14,656 bases of DNA from Bacteroidales bacterium UBA3764 (GCA_002371115.1 DFFY01000004.1:1-14656), one strand, 5' to 3'; shown: positions 5,463 through 13,279, counted from the stretch's first letter. A program made the numbers and translations. Notes: a model not told the origin generated them from the sequence alone.

Positions 5463-6953
5463 ATGCCCGAGACCAGCCGCAAACGGCCCCGCTCGCAGGA
5501 GCCCCAGAACCTGGAGACCCTGATGGGAAACAAACCCCCGCAGGCCCTGGATGTAGAAGAGGCCGTATTGGGCGCCATGCTCGTAGAGCCCGCCACCATT
5601 GACGAGTCAATGGAGGAGCTCTCCGCGTCGTGCTTCTATGACCCCCAGCACCGCATGATTTTCGAAGCCATGAGCGAGCTGGTGAACGAGCACGTGAGTG
5701 TGGACCTTGTCACCGTGAGCGAAAAGTTGCGCTCCAAAGGAAACCTGGAAGCCATCGGCGGACCGGTGGTCCTGGCCAGCCTGTCGCAGAACATCGGTGC
5801 GGCGGCCCATATCGAGTACTACATCAAGATTCTCAAGCAGAAGACCATCCAGCGGGACCTGATCAGCGCCTCGTACGAGATTCTGAAACAGTCGTTCGAC
5901 GAGTCCACCAATGTGGACGACCTTATTGACAATGCGCAGACCAAGGTGTTTGCCGCCATTCAGAACAACGTGAAGCGGGACGTGCAGGACATTGGTTCCA
6001 TCATCAATTCCGTGCTGGACAACCTGCAGGAGCTGCAAAACATTACCGGTCCTTCGGGTGTGCCCTCCGGCTATCCTTCCATCGACCGTGTTACGCAAGG
6101 CTGGCAGAAGAGCGACCTCATTATCCTGGCGGCCCGTCCGTCCGTGGGTAAGACGGCCTTCTCCCTGAACATTGCCCGCAACGCCGCCGTGGAGGCCAAC
6201 ATGCCTGTGGCCGTGTTCTCCCTGGAAATGAGCGCGGACCAGTTGGGTAAGCGTCTCATTACCACGGAGTCCGGTCTGTCCGGTGAGAAAATCAAGGGCG
6301 GCGTGAAGCTGGAGCCCTTCGAGTGGGTGCAGCTGGAGGATACCCTCAAGCGCCTGGCCAAGGCTCCGCTCTATATTGACGATACGCCCGGCATCCCCAT
6401 CATGGAATTCCGCACCAAGGCCAAGCGCCTGGTGAAGCAAAAGGGCGTGCGCCTCATTGTGGTGGACTATCTGCAGCTGATGCAGGGTCCGGTGGAGCTC
6501 CGCGGCCTGCGTGAGCAGGAAGTGGCGGCCATCTCCCGTACCCTCAAGGCTACCGCCAAGGAACTGAACATTCCCATCATCGCCCTGTCCCAGCTGTCCC
6601 GTAACGCCGTGCAGCGTACGGGCGGCACCGGCAAGCCGCAGCTGAGCGACCTCCGTGAGTCCGGTTCCATCGAGCAGGATGCGGATATGGTCATCTTTAT
6701 CCACCGTCCGGATTTTGTGGGCATGAGCGACAATCCGGAGGACAAGGAGAAGGCCATCATCGTCATTGCCAAGCACCGTAACGGTGAGGTGTGTGACATT
6801 GAAATGAAGTACAAGGCCAATCAGGTAAAGTTTGTGGAGCCAGACCAGAGCCTGGACATGTACGCCCAGCGCGGCCCGGTGGCCAGCGCCGCCAACGAGC
6901 CGGCCGCCAGCGAGCCTTCCCAATATGACTTTGACGCGCAAAATGAGTTCTGA
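5463..6953 (+). CDS. dnaB: Replicative DNA helicase DnaB
   Basis: A 496-residue hexameric helicase that unwinds DNA at the replication fork and recruits primase. The N-terminal domain (about residues 25-125) opens with PPQALDVEEAVLGAML, the usual DnaB start. The RecA-like C-terminal domain has Walker A A-R-P-S-V-G-K-T at 224-231 (Lys230), Walker B VVDYLQL with Asp335, and the later KHRNG motif. The short low-complexity tail ending in YDFDAQNEF is normal. The start at 5463 is 1 base after the zinc-ribbon stop. An alternative ATG at 5522 has a better ribosome site (GGAG 5513-5516), but Bacteroidota DnaB proteins usually carry about 25 residues before the PPQA motif, which supports 5463. No intein or frameshift is seen. 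Confidence 0.95.
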   Translation: MPETSRKRPRSQEPQNLETLMGNKPPQALDVEEAVLGAMLVEPATIDESMEELSASCFYDPQHRMIFEAMSELVNEHVSVDLVTVSEKLRSKGNLEAIGGPVVLASLSQNIGAAAHIEYYIKILKQKTIQRDLISASYEILKQSFDESTNVDDLIDNAQTKVFAAIQNNVKRDVQDIGSIINSVLDNLQELQNITGPSGVPSGYPSIDRVTQGWQKSDLIILAARPSVGKTAFSLNIARNAAVEANMPVAVFSLEMSADQLGKRLITTESGLSGEKIKGGVKLEPFEWVQLEDTLKRLAKAPLYIDDTPGIPIMEFRTKAKRLVKQKGVRLIVVDYLQLMQGPVELRGLREQEVAAISRTLKATAKELNIPIIALSQLSRNAVQRTGGTGKPQLSDLRESGSIEQDADMVIFIHRPDFVGMSDNPEDKEKAIIVIAKHRNGEVCDIEMKYKANQVKFVEPDQSLDMYAQRGPVASAANEPAASEPSQYDFDAQNEF

Positions 6954-6955
6954 GC

Positions 6956-7744
6956 ATGCGATGGAAGCTCCTCATACTTGGACTGCTGGTCTCCGTTACC
7001 GTTAACGGGCAGGGAAAAGGATGCATTCCCACGCGCACTCCGTATCCGTTTGAGGGCGGAGAAAGAATTACGCTCAGCCTCATGTATAAGTGGGGTGCCG
7101 TGAATACGGAGGTGGCCCAGGCATGGGTGAACCTGGATACCCTGCAGTACAACGGTTCGCAGGCGTATCATGTGAACTTCAAGGTGAAATCGGCCCCGTT
7201 TTTTGACATTTTCTTCAAAATGCGGGAAGACTTCCACAGTTGGATGAGGCGGGACGGGCTGGTGCCGCTCAAATTCACCCGGGATACGTACGAAGGCGGC
7301 TACAAGGCGACCAACCTGTACTATTACGACTGGCAGAAGAAAGTGATTCATGCCGACGTAAACTTCAGCAACAGGGGAGACGAGCATTACGAGATTCCCC
7401 TGCACGACTGTGCGTATGACCTTCCGGCGCTCATTTTCTACCTCCGTACCATGGATGTGTCGCGCATGAAGAAGGGGGACAAATACCACCTGAGCTTTGC
7501 TATTGACGACTCCGTGTTTGACGTAGTGCTTACCTATCACGGACGGGAGCGGCTGAATGTGCGCAAAATGGGACGGCGGAACGCCTTGCTGTTCAGCTGC
7601 TCGGTGGTGTCCGGCGCCATGTTCGAGGGAGACCAGGAGCTGAAATTCTGGTTCTCCGACGATGCGCGTCACGTTCCGCTGGCCGTGATGGCTCCGCTGC
7701 GCGTGGGGGCTGTATGGTGCTGGCTAAAACAATACAAACCATGA
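6956..7744 (+). CDS. DUF3108 family secreted protein
   Basis: A 262-residue protein with an N-terminal signal peptide (hydrophobic residues 4-15, likely cut near residue 19) and no further membrane segment. The mature part is beta-rich and reads like DUF3108 proteins: YPFEGGERITLSLMYKWG, FKVKSAPFFDIFFKMREDF, and a closing ELKFWFSDDARHVPLAV stretch. These are periplasmic or outer-membrane-facing proteins of unknown function, probably beta-barrel-like lipid or polymer binders. It starts 2 bases after dnaB and overlaps rseC by 4 bases, so translation of the three genes is probably coupled. Confidence 0.8.
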   Translation: MRWKLLILGLLVSVTVNGQGKGCIPTRTPYPFEGGERITLSLMYKWGAVNTEVAQAWVNLDTLQYNGSQAYHVNFKVKSAPFFDIFFKMREDFHSWMRRDGLVPLKFTRDTYEGGYKATNLYYYDWQKKVIHADVNFSNRGDEHYEIPLHDCAYDLPALIFYLRTMDVSRMKKGDKYHLSFAIDDSVFDVVLTYHGRERLNVRKMGRRNALLFSCSVVSGAMFEGDQELKFWFSDDARHVPLAVMAPLRVGAVWCWLKQYKP

Positions 7745-8154
7745 AAGAGGATGTTGCACATAAGGGTAAGGTAGTAAAAATGACACCGCAGGTAACTACG
7801 GTGGCTATTTTGCAACATGGCGCCTGCTCCCAGTGCCATGCGGCCGGGCTGTGCGGCATGGCGGACATGGCGGAAAAGACGGTGGAAGTTCCCACGGACC
7901 CGTACGCTACTTACAATGTGGGAGACGAGGTCCATGTGCTGCTGAAGGCCTCCATGGGCATGAAAGCCGTATGGCTGGCGTATTTTATCCCGCTGCTGGT
8001 GCTGCTCGCGGTAGTGTTGCTGCTGTCGGCCCTGCAGGTGGGAGAGGTGTTTACAGGCGTCAGTGCGCTGGTGTCCGTTGGGCTGTATTATCTGCTCCTG
8101 TACCTGGCAAAAGACAAATTGAAAAACGAATATATATTTACAATAAAAGGCTAA
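7741..8154 (+). CDS. rseC: RseC/MucC-family protein (Rnf-linked)
   Basis: A 137-residue membrane protein. A cytoplasmic-side head has a cysteine cluster Cys29-x2-Cys32-x5-Cys38. Two membrane helices lie at about residues 79-99 and 103-124, and a basic tail ends in KLKNEYIFTIKG. This is the SoxR-reducing-system RseC family. In Bacteroidota the gene stands just upstream of rnfB, as here, and in E. coli rseC works with the Rnf-like rsx genes to reset SoxR. Its role here may be in Rnf assembly or redox sensing. The start at 7741 overlaps the previous stop (ATGA). An in-frame ATG at 7714 would add nine residues that are coded by the DUF3108 end and is less likely. Confidence 0.87.
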   Translation: MKEDVAHKGKVVKMTPQVTTVAILQHGACSQCHAAGLCGMADMAEKTVEVPTDPYATYNVGDEVHVLLKASMGMKAVWLAYFIPLLVLLAVVLLLSALQVGEVFTGVSALVSVGLYYLLLYLAKDKLKNEYIFTIKG

Positions 8155-8157
8155 ATT

Positions 8158-9111
8158 ATGAATGCATTTATTTGGACAATCGCAGTGGTGACCGTCCTCG
8201 GTCTGGTGCTGGCGCTCGTCCTGTACCTGGTTGCCCAGCGCTTCAAGGTGGAGGAAGACCCCCGCATCGACGAGGTGGAAAAGGCTATGCCCGGCGCCAA
8301 CTGCGGTGGTTGCGGCTTTGCCGGCTGCCGTGCATTTGCAGAGGCGGCGGTAAAGGCTCCCAACCTGGACAACAATTACTGTCCGGTGGGCGGCAACGAC
8401 ACCATGGCCAAGGTAGCGGCTATCCTGGGGTACGAGGTCAAGGCCAAGGCCCCCATGGTGGCTGTTGTCCGTTGTAACGGCACCTGTGAGGCGCGCCCCA
8501 AGGTGAACGAGTACGACGGTTATCCTTCCTGCTATGTGAAGTCCCTGCTGTACACCGGCGACACGGGTTGCGCTTACGGCTGCCTGGGTTGCGGCGACTG
8601 CGCGGCGGCCTGCCAGTTCGGCGCCCTTTCCATGGATCCCGTTACCGGCCTGCCGGTGGTGGATCAGGAGAAGTGCACAGCCTGCGGCGCCTGCGTGAAG
8701 GCCTGCCCCAAGCACATTATCGAGCTGCGGCCGATGGGTCCGCGCGGCATGCGCGAGTTCGTCTCCTGCGTGAACAAGGACAAGGGTCCCGTGGCCAAGA
8801 AGGCCTGCGCCAACGCCTGCATCGGCTGCGGCATCTGCGCCAAGACTTGTACGCACGAGGCCATCACCGTGGAAGGCAATCTGGCCTATATCGACCCGGC
8901 CAAGTGCAAGTTGTGCCGTGAGTGCGAGGCCATGTGTCCCACCGGTGCCATCCATGGCGTGAACTTCCCCAAGCCGCTGGACAAGGATGCCGTCAAGGAG
9001 CGCATCAAAGTCCGTCAGCAGAAGGCCAAGGAGGCCGCCGAGGCCGCCAACAAGGCAACTGTCATTTCGAGCGAAGTCGAGAAATCTAAGAAGGAGGCCA
9101 CCAATGAGTAA
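8158..9111 (+). CDS. rnfB: Rnf complex subunit RnfB (iron-sulfur)
   Basis: A 317-residue electron-entry subunit of the ion-pumping Rnf complex, taking electrons from ferredoxin. It has one N-terminal membrane helix (about residues 5-26). A 4Fe-4S domain follows with Cys49, Cys52, Cys57 and Cys75 (CGGCGFAGC). After that come four ferredoxin-like cluster motifs: CLGCGDCAAAC, CTACGACVKAC, CIGCGICAKTC and CKLCRECEAMC. The tail is a charged, Ala/Lys-rich helix. It includes V-I-S-S-E-V-E-K-S, which is the translation of a REP-like repeat at 9061-9086, unlike the rest of the tail. The gene begins 3 bases after rseC and overlaps rnfC by 8 bases. Confidence 0.96.
   Translation: MNAFIWTIAVVTVLGLVLALVLYLVAQRFKVEEDPRIDEVEKAMPGANCGGCGFAGCRAFAEAAVKAPNLDNNYCPVGGNDTMAKVAAILGYEVKAKAPMVAVVRCNGTCEARPKVNEYDGYPSCYVKSLLYTGDTGCAYGCLGCGDCAAACQFGALSMDPVTGLPVVDQEKCTACGACVKACPKHIIELRPMGPRGMREFVSCVNKDKGPVAKKACANACIGCGICAKTCTHEAITVEGNLAYIDPAKCKLCRECEAMCPTGAIHGVNFPKPLDKDAVKERIKVRQQKAKEAAEAANKATVISSEVEKSKKEATNE
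9061..9086. repeat. REP-like repeat inside the 3' end of rnfB
   Basis: GTCATTTCGAGCG followed by AAGTCGAGAAATC: the short form of the element seen on the opposite strand at 3551-3583. It is in frame with rnfB and adds about nine residues (VISSEVEKS) to its tail without touching the iron-sulfur motifs or the ribosome site of rnfC at 9091-9097. Confidence 0.65.
9091..9097 (+). promoter_or_regulatory. Strong Shine-Dalgarno of rnfC
   Basis: AAGGAGG ends 6 bases before the ATG at 9104. It lies inside the end of rnfB and sets the start of rnfC; the longer in-frame start at 8987 would place this site within the gene. Such strong sites are unusual in Bacteroidota. Confidence 0.8.
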
Positions 9112-10477
9112 GCATACATTCAGTATCGGCGGTGTACATCCGCACGACAGCAAAATCTCCCGGGAGTGCGCCATTCAGCCGCTTCCCATCGCCCCTACCG
9201 TGTACATTTCCGTGGCCCAGCATATCGGCGCCCCGTCAGTACCTTGCGTGGCCGTGGGCGACAAGGTGAAAGTGGGTCAGGTGATTGCCCAGCCCGGCGG
9301 CTTTGTGGGTGCTTTCATCCACTCCTCCGTGTCTGGTACGGTGAAATCCATCGCCCCGCGCGCAGACCTCGCCGGCCGTCCTTCCACGCACATTGAGATT
9401 GCCGTGGAGGGGGACGAATGGCTGGAGAGCATCGACCGCACGGATACCCTCGTGACTGCCATCCCTGAGGACGCCAAGGCCATTATCGACAAGGTCCGTC
9501 TGGGCGGCGTCGTGGGTCTGGGCGGTGCCACCTTCCCCACGCACGTGAAACTGAGCCCGCCTCCGGGTTCCAAGTGCGAGCGCGTGATTATCAACGGCTG
9601 CGAATGCGAACCGTACCTTACCTCGGACTTCCGCACCCTGCTGGAGAAAGGCGAGCAGGTGGTGGTGGGTGCCGCCCTGCTGCAAAAGGCCATGGGTGGC
9701 GTGCCCTGCACCATCGCCATTGAGGAAAACAAGCCGGAGGCCATTGCCCATATCCGCGAGGTCATTGCCAAGCTGGGCTACAAGGACATGGACGTGATGG
9801 TTATGAAGATGATGTATCCGCAGGGCGGTGAAAAGCAGTTGATTGACGCTGTGATGCACCGTCAGGTGGGTTCCGGTGCCCTGCCCATCAGCGTGGGTGC
9901 CGTGGTGCAGAACGTGGCCACCGCCCTGGCCGTGTACGACGCCGTGCAGAAGAACAAGCCCATTATTGACAATTCCGTCACCGTAACGGGCGAGTGCTTT
10001 CCCAAGCAGGCCAACCTGCTGGTGCGTGTGGGCACTCCGCTGCAGTACATCATCGACTTCCTGGGCGGTGTCCCGGCAGACGCTGCCAAGGTAATCAGCG
10101 GCGGTCCCATGATGGGCCGTGCCGTTGCCAACCTGCAGGCCGCTACAGTGAAGGGTACCGGCGCCCTGCTGTTCCTCACGGAAAAGCAGACCCGCCGCGC
10201 CCCGGAGTCCAACTGTATCCGCTGCGGCAAATGTGCCGATGCCTGCCCCATGGGCCTGGAGCCATTCCTGCTGAACAAGCTCTCCAAGGCCAAGGATTGG
10301 GACGCCTGTGAGGCCAACGCCGCGCAGGACTGCATCGAGTGCGGTTGCTGCCTGTATTCCTGTCCTGCCCAAATCCCGCTGCTGGATAACATCCGTGTGG
10401 GCAAGGGCGCTGTCCTGGGTGCCATCCGCGCCCGTGCCGCAGCCGCCAAGGCCGCTGCAGAAGCTGCTAAAAAGTAA
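9104..10477 (+). CDS. rnfC: Rnf complex subunit RnfC (NADH/FMN site)
   Basis: A 457-residue membrane-associated subunit that exchanges electrons with NAD+/NADH. It begins with the typical MSKHTFSIGGVHP. The nucleotide/FMN-binding region shows GLGGATFPTHVK at residues 138-149, then NGCECEPYLTSD and YPQGGEKQLI. Two 4Fe-4S motifs follow: Cys371-x2-Cys374-x2-Cys377-x3-Cys381 and, from Cys410, CIECGCCLYSC. The Ala/Lys-rich tail is a common RnfC end, here short compared with E. coli RsxC. The ATG at 9104 is preferred for its Shine-Dalgarno and family match. The gene overlaps rnfB by 8 bases and ends right where rnfD begins. Confidence 0.96.
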   Translation: MSKHTFSIGGVHPHDSKISRECAIQPLPIAPTVYISVAQHIGAPSVPCVAVGDKVKVGQVIAQPGGFVGAFIHSSVSGTVKSIAPRADLAGRPSTHIEIAVEGDEWLESIDRTDTLVTAIPEDAKAIIDKVRLGGVVGLGGATFPTHVKLSPPPGSKCERVIINGCECEPYLTSDFRTLLEKGEQVVVGAALLQKAMGGVPCTIAIEENKPEAIAHIREVIAKLGYKDMDVMVMKMMYPQGGEKQLIDAVMHRQVGSGALPISVGAVVQNVATALAVYDAVQKNKPIIDNSVTVTGECFPKQANLLVRVGTPLQYIIDFLGGVPADAAKVISGGPMMGRAVANLQAATVKGTGALLFLTEKQTRRAPESNCIRCGKCADACPMGLEPFLLNKLSKAKDWDACEANAAQDCIECGCCLYSCPAQIPLLDNIRVGKGAVLGAIRARAAAAKAAAEAAKK

Positions 10478-11461
10478 ATGAGTATGAGCAAGTTATTAGT
10501 ATCTCCTTCTCCCCATATCCATTCCAAGGTCTCTACCAAGTCCCTGATGCTGGATGTGGTGATTGCGCTCATCCCGGCTGTTATCTGCTCCGTGGCCTTC
10601 TACGGCTGGCAGGAACTGCTGGTGCTGGGTGTGAGTGTGGCGTCCTGCGTGCTGCTGGAATGGGCCATCACCAAGTACATGCTTAAACAGCCGTCAACCA
10701 TAGGCGACTGGTCGGCCGTCATTACGGGTATTCTCCTGGCGCTGAACGTGCCGTACACCACGCCCTGGTGGGTGATTTTCATCGGTGCCGTGGTGGCCGT
10801 GGGCGTTGCCAAGATGACTTTTGGCGGCCTGGGCCAGAACATCTGGAACCCTGCCCTGGTGGGCCGTGTGTTCCTGCTGGTCTCTTTCCCTACCTATATG
10901 ACCACCTGGAGCCAGCCGCAGGGCCTGTTCGGCGTAGATGCCGTTTCCGGTCCCACGCCGCTGGGCGCCATCCAGGAAGGCCTGCTGCAGGGTGCTTCCG
11001 TACAGGACCTCACCGCTGCCTACAGCTATAAGGACCTGCTGTTCGCCAACCTGGGCGGCAGCGCCGGTGAAGTGTGCGCTCTGGCGCTCCTGGCCGGTTT
11101 CGTGTACCTGTGCTGTCGCAAGGTAATCAAACCGTGGATTACCCTGAGCATCCTGTGCACCGTGGTCGTGACGTCCCTCATTTTCTGGAGCGTGGATCCT
11201 ACCCGCTTCACGGACCCTGTCTTCAACCTCCTCACCGGTGGTCTCATCCTGGGTGCCTGCTTCATGGCTACGGACTATGTGACCTCGCCCATGAGCCTGT
11301 GGGGTGGCGTTGTGTTCGGCGTGGGCATCGGCTTCCTTACCATGATGATCCGTTACTTCGGTTCCTATCCGGAAGGCGTTTCCTTCGCCATCCTCATCAT
11401 GAACTCGGTGGTTCCGCTGCTGAACATGTGGTTTAAACAGAAAAAATTCGGGAGGAAATAA
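10478..11461 (+). CDS. rnfD: Rnf complex subunit RnfD (flavin-carrying membrane subunit)
   Basis: A 327-residue integral membrane protein of the NqrB/RnfD family with many hydrophobic helices. It starts with the family-typical LVSPSPHIHSK and contains FGGLGQNIWNPALVGR. Rnf/Nqr proteins of this type carry FMN bound covalently to a Thr, added by ApbE at a DxxSGAT-like motif. Here the motif reads D-A-V-S-G-P-T, so Thr160 is the expected site, with Pro where Ala is usual. The ATG at 10478 follows the rnfC stop with no gap; an ATG 6 bases further on is equally possible. No ApbE gene is in the window. Confidence 0.94.
   Translation: MSMSKLLVSPSPHIHSKVSTKSLMLDVVIALIPAVICSVAFYGWQELLVLGVSVASCVLLEWAITKYMLKQPSTIGDWSAVITGILLALNVPYTTPWWVIFIGAVVAVGVAKMTFGGLGQNIWNPALVGRVFLLVSFPTYMTTWSQPQGLFGVDAVSGPTPLGAIQEGLLQGASVQDLTAAYSYKDLLFANLGGSAGEVCALALLAGFVYLCCRKVIKPWITLSILCTVVVTSLIFWSVDPTRFTDPVFNLLTGGLILGACFMATDYVTSPMSLWGGVVFGVGIGFLTMMIRYFGSYPEGVSFAILIMNSVVPLLNMWFKQKKFGRK
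11451..11455 (+). promoter_or_regulatory. Strong Shine-Dalgarno of rnfG
   Basis: GGAGG, 8 bases before the ATG at 11464, within the last codons of rnfD. It supports this start and translation separate from rnfD read-in. Confidence 0.75.
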
Positions 11462-11463
11462 CC

Positions 11464-12081
11464 ATGGCTGCAAAATCCAATTTAACCAATATGGTGCTGG
11501 TCCTGGGCGTCACCTGCCTGTTCTGCTCGGCCATCCTGGGCGGCGCCTTCGTGCTCACCAAGGAGCCCATCGCGGCTGCGGCTGCGGATAAGACCAACCG
11601 GGCCATTGCGCAGGTGCTGCCGGCCTTCGAGACGGCATCGGACCGTCAGTTTGTAGAGGCCCTGGGCAAGGATTTCCCTTACTATGAGGCCAAAAGCGGA
11701 GAGGCGCTGGCCGGCTATGCTATAGAGTCCACCGTAGTGGGCTTTGGCGGCAACCTCACCCTCATGGTGGGCATTACGCCGGACCGCGTGGTGTACAACA
11801 CTTCCGTGCTCTCCCACAGCGAAACGCCGGGTCTGGGTGCCAAGTGCACCTCGGACGCCAAGTTCGTTTCCCAGTGGAAGGGCTTCGACCCGGCCGTCAA
11901 AAAGTTTGAGATTACCAATGACGGCACCGGCGTGGATGCCATCACCGCTTCCACCATCACTTCCCGCGCCTATGCGCTGGCGGTGGAGAACGCCCTGGCG
12001 GCGTTTGATATCCTGTATGCTCCGGATGCCACTTCCGGTGCCACCAAACCCGTAGAAGAAGGAGGACAGAGCAATGAATAA
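11464..12081 (+). CDS. rnfG: Rnf complex subunit RnfG (covalent FMN)
   Basis: A 205-residue protein anchored by one N-terminal helix (about residues 9-31), with the rest outside the cytoplasm. It shows the RnfG/NqrC hallmarks GFGGNLTLMVGI and LSHSETPGLGAK. The expected FMN attachment motif is D-A-I-T-A-S-T-I-T with Thr164, a variant of DxxSGAT. The C-terminal tail carries a second, more perfect motif, D-A-T-S-G-A-T, near residues 187-193, just before KPVEEGGQSNE. RnfG passes electrons through its flavin within the complex. It begins 2 bases after rnfD and overlaps rnfE by 8 bases. Confidence 0.95.
   Translation: MAAKSNLTNMVLVLGVTCLFCSAILGGAFVLTKEPIAAAAADKTNRAIAQVLPAFETASDRQFVEALGKDFPYYEAKSGEALAGYAIESTVVGFGGNLTLMVGITPDRVVYNTSVLSHSETPGLGAKCTSDAKFVSQWKGFDPAVKKFEITNDGTGVDAITASTITSRAYALAVENALAAFDILYAPDATSGATKPVEEGGQSNE
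12061..12065 (+). promoter_or_regulatory. Strong Shine-Dalgarno of rnfE
   Basis: GGAGG, 8 bases before the ATG at 12074, inside the end of rnfG (the EGG codons). It fixes the overlapping start of rnfE. Confidence 0.75.
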
Positions 12082-12661
12082 GTTCAAACTGATTACCGAC
12101 GGACTGGTAAAAAACAACCCTACCTTCGTCCTGTTGCTGGGCATGTGCCCTACGCTGGCCACTACCACATCGGCCATCAACGGCCTGTCGATGGGCCTCG
12201 CCACGCTGTTTGTGCTGGTGCTGTCCAACATGGCCATCTCTGCCATCGCTCCGCTTGTGCCGGACAAGGTGCATATCCCGGTGTACATTGTGGTGATTGC
12301 CACCTTTGTGACCCTGCTGCAGTTCCTGATGCAGGCATATACGCCGGCCATGTACGAAACCCTGGGCCTGTTCATTCCGCTTATCGTGGTGAACTGCATT
12401 GTCCTGGGCCGTGCAGAGGCCTTTGCCAACAAGCACGGGGTGCTGGAAAGCGCTTGCGACGGTTTGGGCGTGGGCCTGGGCTTCACCTGCTCGCTCACCG
12501 TGCTGGGCCTGGTGCGTGAGGTCCTTGGTTCCGGCAGTGCCTTCGGCTACAACTTCATCGGCGGTCACGACGGCATGCTGGCCTTTGTGATGGCTCCGGG
12601 CGCCTTCCTGTGCCTGGGCTACCTGATGGTCCTGTTCAACAAATACCTTAAAAAGAACTAG
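12074..12661 (+). CDS. rnfE: Rnf complex subunit RnfE
   Basis: A 195-residue membrane protein of the RnfA/RnfE/NqrD/NqrE family with six predicted helices. Cys25 in LLLGMCPTLA and Cys108 in VVNCIVLGRAEAFA are the two conserved half-membrane cysteines which, together with the pair in RnfA, hold a 2Fe-2S cluster in the membrane core of Rnf/Nqr complexes. This places it in the ion-translocating part. It overlaps rnfG by 8 bases and ends 3 bases before rnfA. Confidence 0.95.
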   Translation: MNKFKLITDGLVKNNPTFVLLLGMCPTLATTTSAINGLSMGLATLFVLVLSNMAISAIAPLVPDKVHIPVYIVVIATFVTLLQFLMQAYTPAMYETLGLFIPLIVVNCIVLGRAEAFANKHGVLESACDGLGVGLGFTCSLTVLGLVREVLGSGSAFGYNFIGGHDGMLAFVMAPGAFLCLGYLMVLFNKYLKKN

Positions 12662-12664
12662 GCT

Positions 12665-13264
12665 ATGGAGTACTTTCTGATTATTATTTCGGCGATTTTT
12701 GTCAACAATATCGTCCTGGCCCAGTTCCTGGGTATCTGCCCGTTCCTGGGCGTGTCCAACAAGCTGTCCACCGCCACGGGCATGTCCATGGCCGTGTGCT
12801 TTGTGATTACGCTGGCTACGCTGGTCACCTATCTGATTAACCAGTACCTGCTGGTGCCGTTTGGCATCACCTTCCTGCAGACCATCGCCTTCATCCTGGT
12901 AATTGCCGCGCTGGTGCAGATGGTAGAGATTGTGCTCAAGAAGGTTTCCCCGTCCCTGTATCAGGCCCTGGGTATCTTCCTGCCCCTGATTACCACCAAC
13001 TGCGCGGTGCTGGGTGTGGCCATCAATGTGGTCACCAAGGAGTTCGCCTTTGTTCCCGGCGGCATGCTCAACCTGGGCCAGGCCCTGGTGTATGCCTTTG
13101 CCACCTCGCTGGGCTACGGCCTGGCCATGGTCATCTTTGCCGGTATCCGCGAGCACCTGGCCCTGAACAATGTGCCCAAGGCATTCAAAGGTGTGCCCAT
13201 CGCCATTATCAGCGTGGGTATCCTCGCTTTGGCCTTCATGGGCTTCAGCGGTATGGTGAAGTAG
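12665..13264 (+). CDS. rnfA: Rnf complex subunit RnfA
   Basis: A 199-residue six-helix membrane protein, inverted in topology relative to RnfE. It starts MEYFLIIISAIFVNNIVLAQ as usual. Cys25 in FLGICPFLG and Cys113 in TTNCAVLGVA complete the four-cysteine 2Fe-2S site with RnfE. The IREHLALNNVPKAFKG stretch near the end is typical of RnfA. It is the last gene of the operon; a terminator follows 37 bases later. Confidence 0.96.
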   Translation: MEYFLIIISAIFVNNIVLAQFLGICPFLGVSNKLSTATGMSMAVCFVITLATLVTYLINQYLLVPFGITFLQTIAFILVIAALVQMVEIVLKKVSPSLYQALGIFLPLITTNCAVLGVAINVVTKEFAFVPGGMLNLGQALVYAFATSLGYGLAMVIFAGIREHLALNNVPKAFKGVPIAIISVGILALAFMGFSGMVK

Positions 13265-13279
13265 GCTGGTCGGAAATAT

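Noticed and set aside
5607..6941. 444-codon open frame on the minus strand opposite dnaB
   Set aside because: It is the antisense shadow of a clear dnaB gene. The product is His/Leu/Gly-rich with no domain, and GC-rich codon bias keeps the frame open.
8987..9103. Longer N-terminus for rnfC (start at 8987)
   Set aside because: The extra residues are Arg/Pro-rich and come from rnfB and the REP-like repeat in another frame. The Shine-Dalgarno and family start support 9104.
7669..9174. 501-codon minus-strand frame opposite rseC and rnfB
   Set aside because: It covers well-identified genes on the other strand and shows no recognisable protein features.
9236..10372. 378-codon minus-strand frame opposite rnfC
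   Set aside because: Antisense shadow of rnfC; composition is that of reverse-read GC-rich codons.
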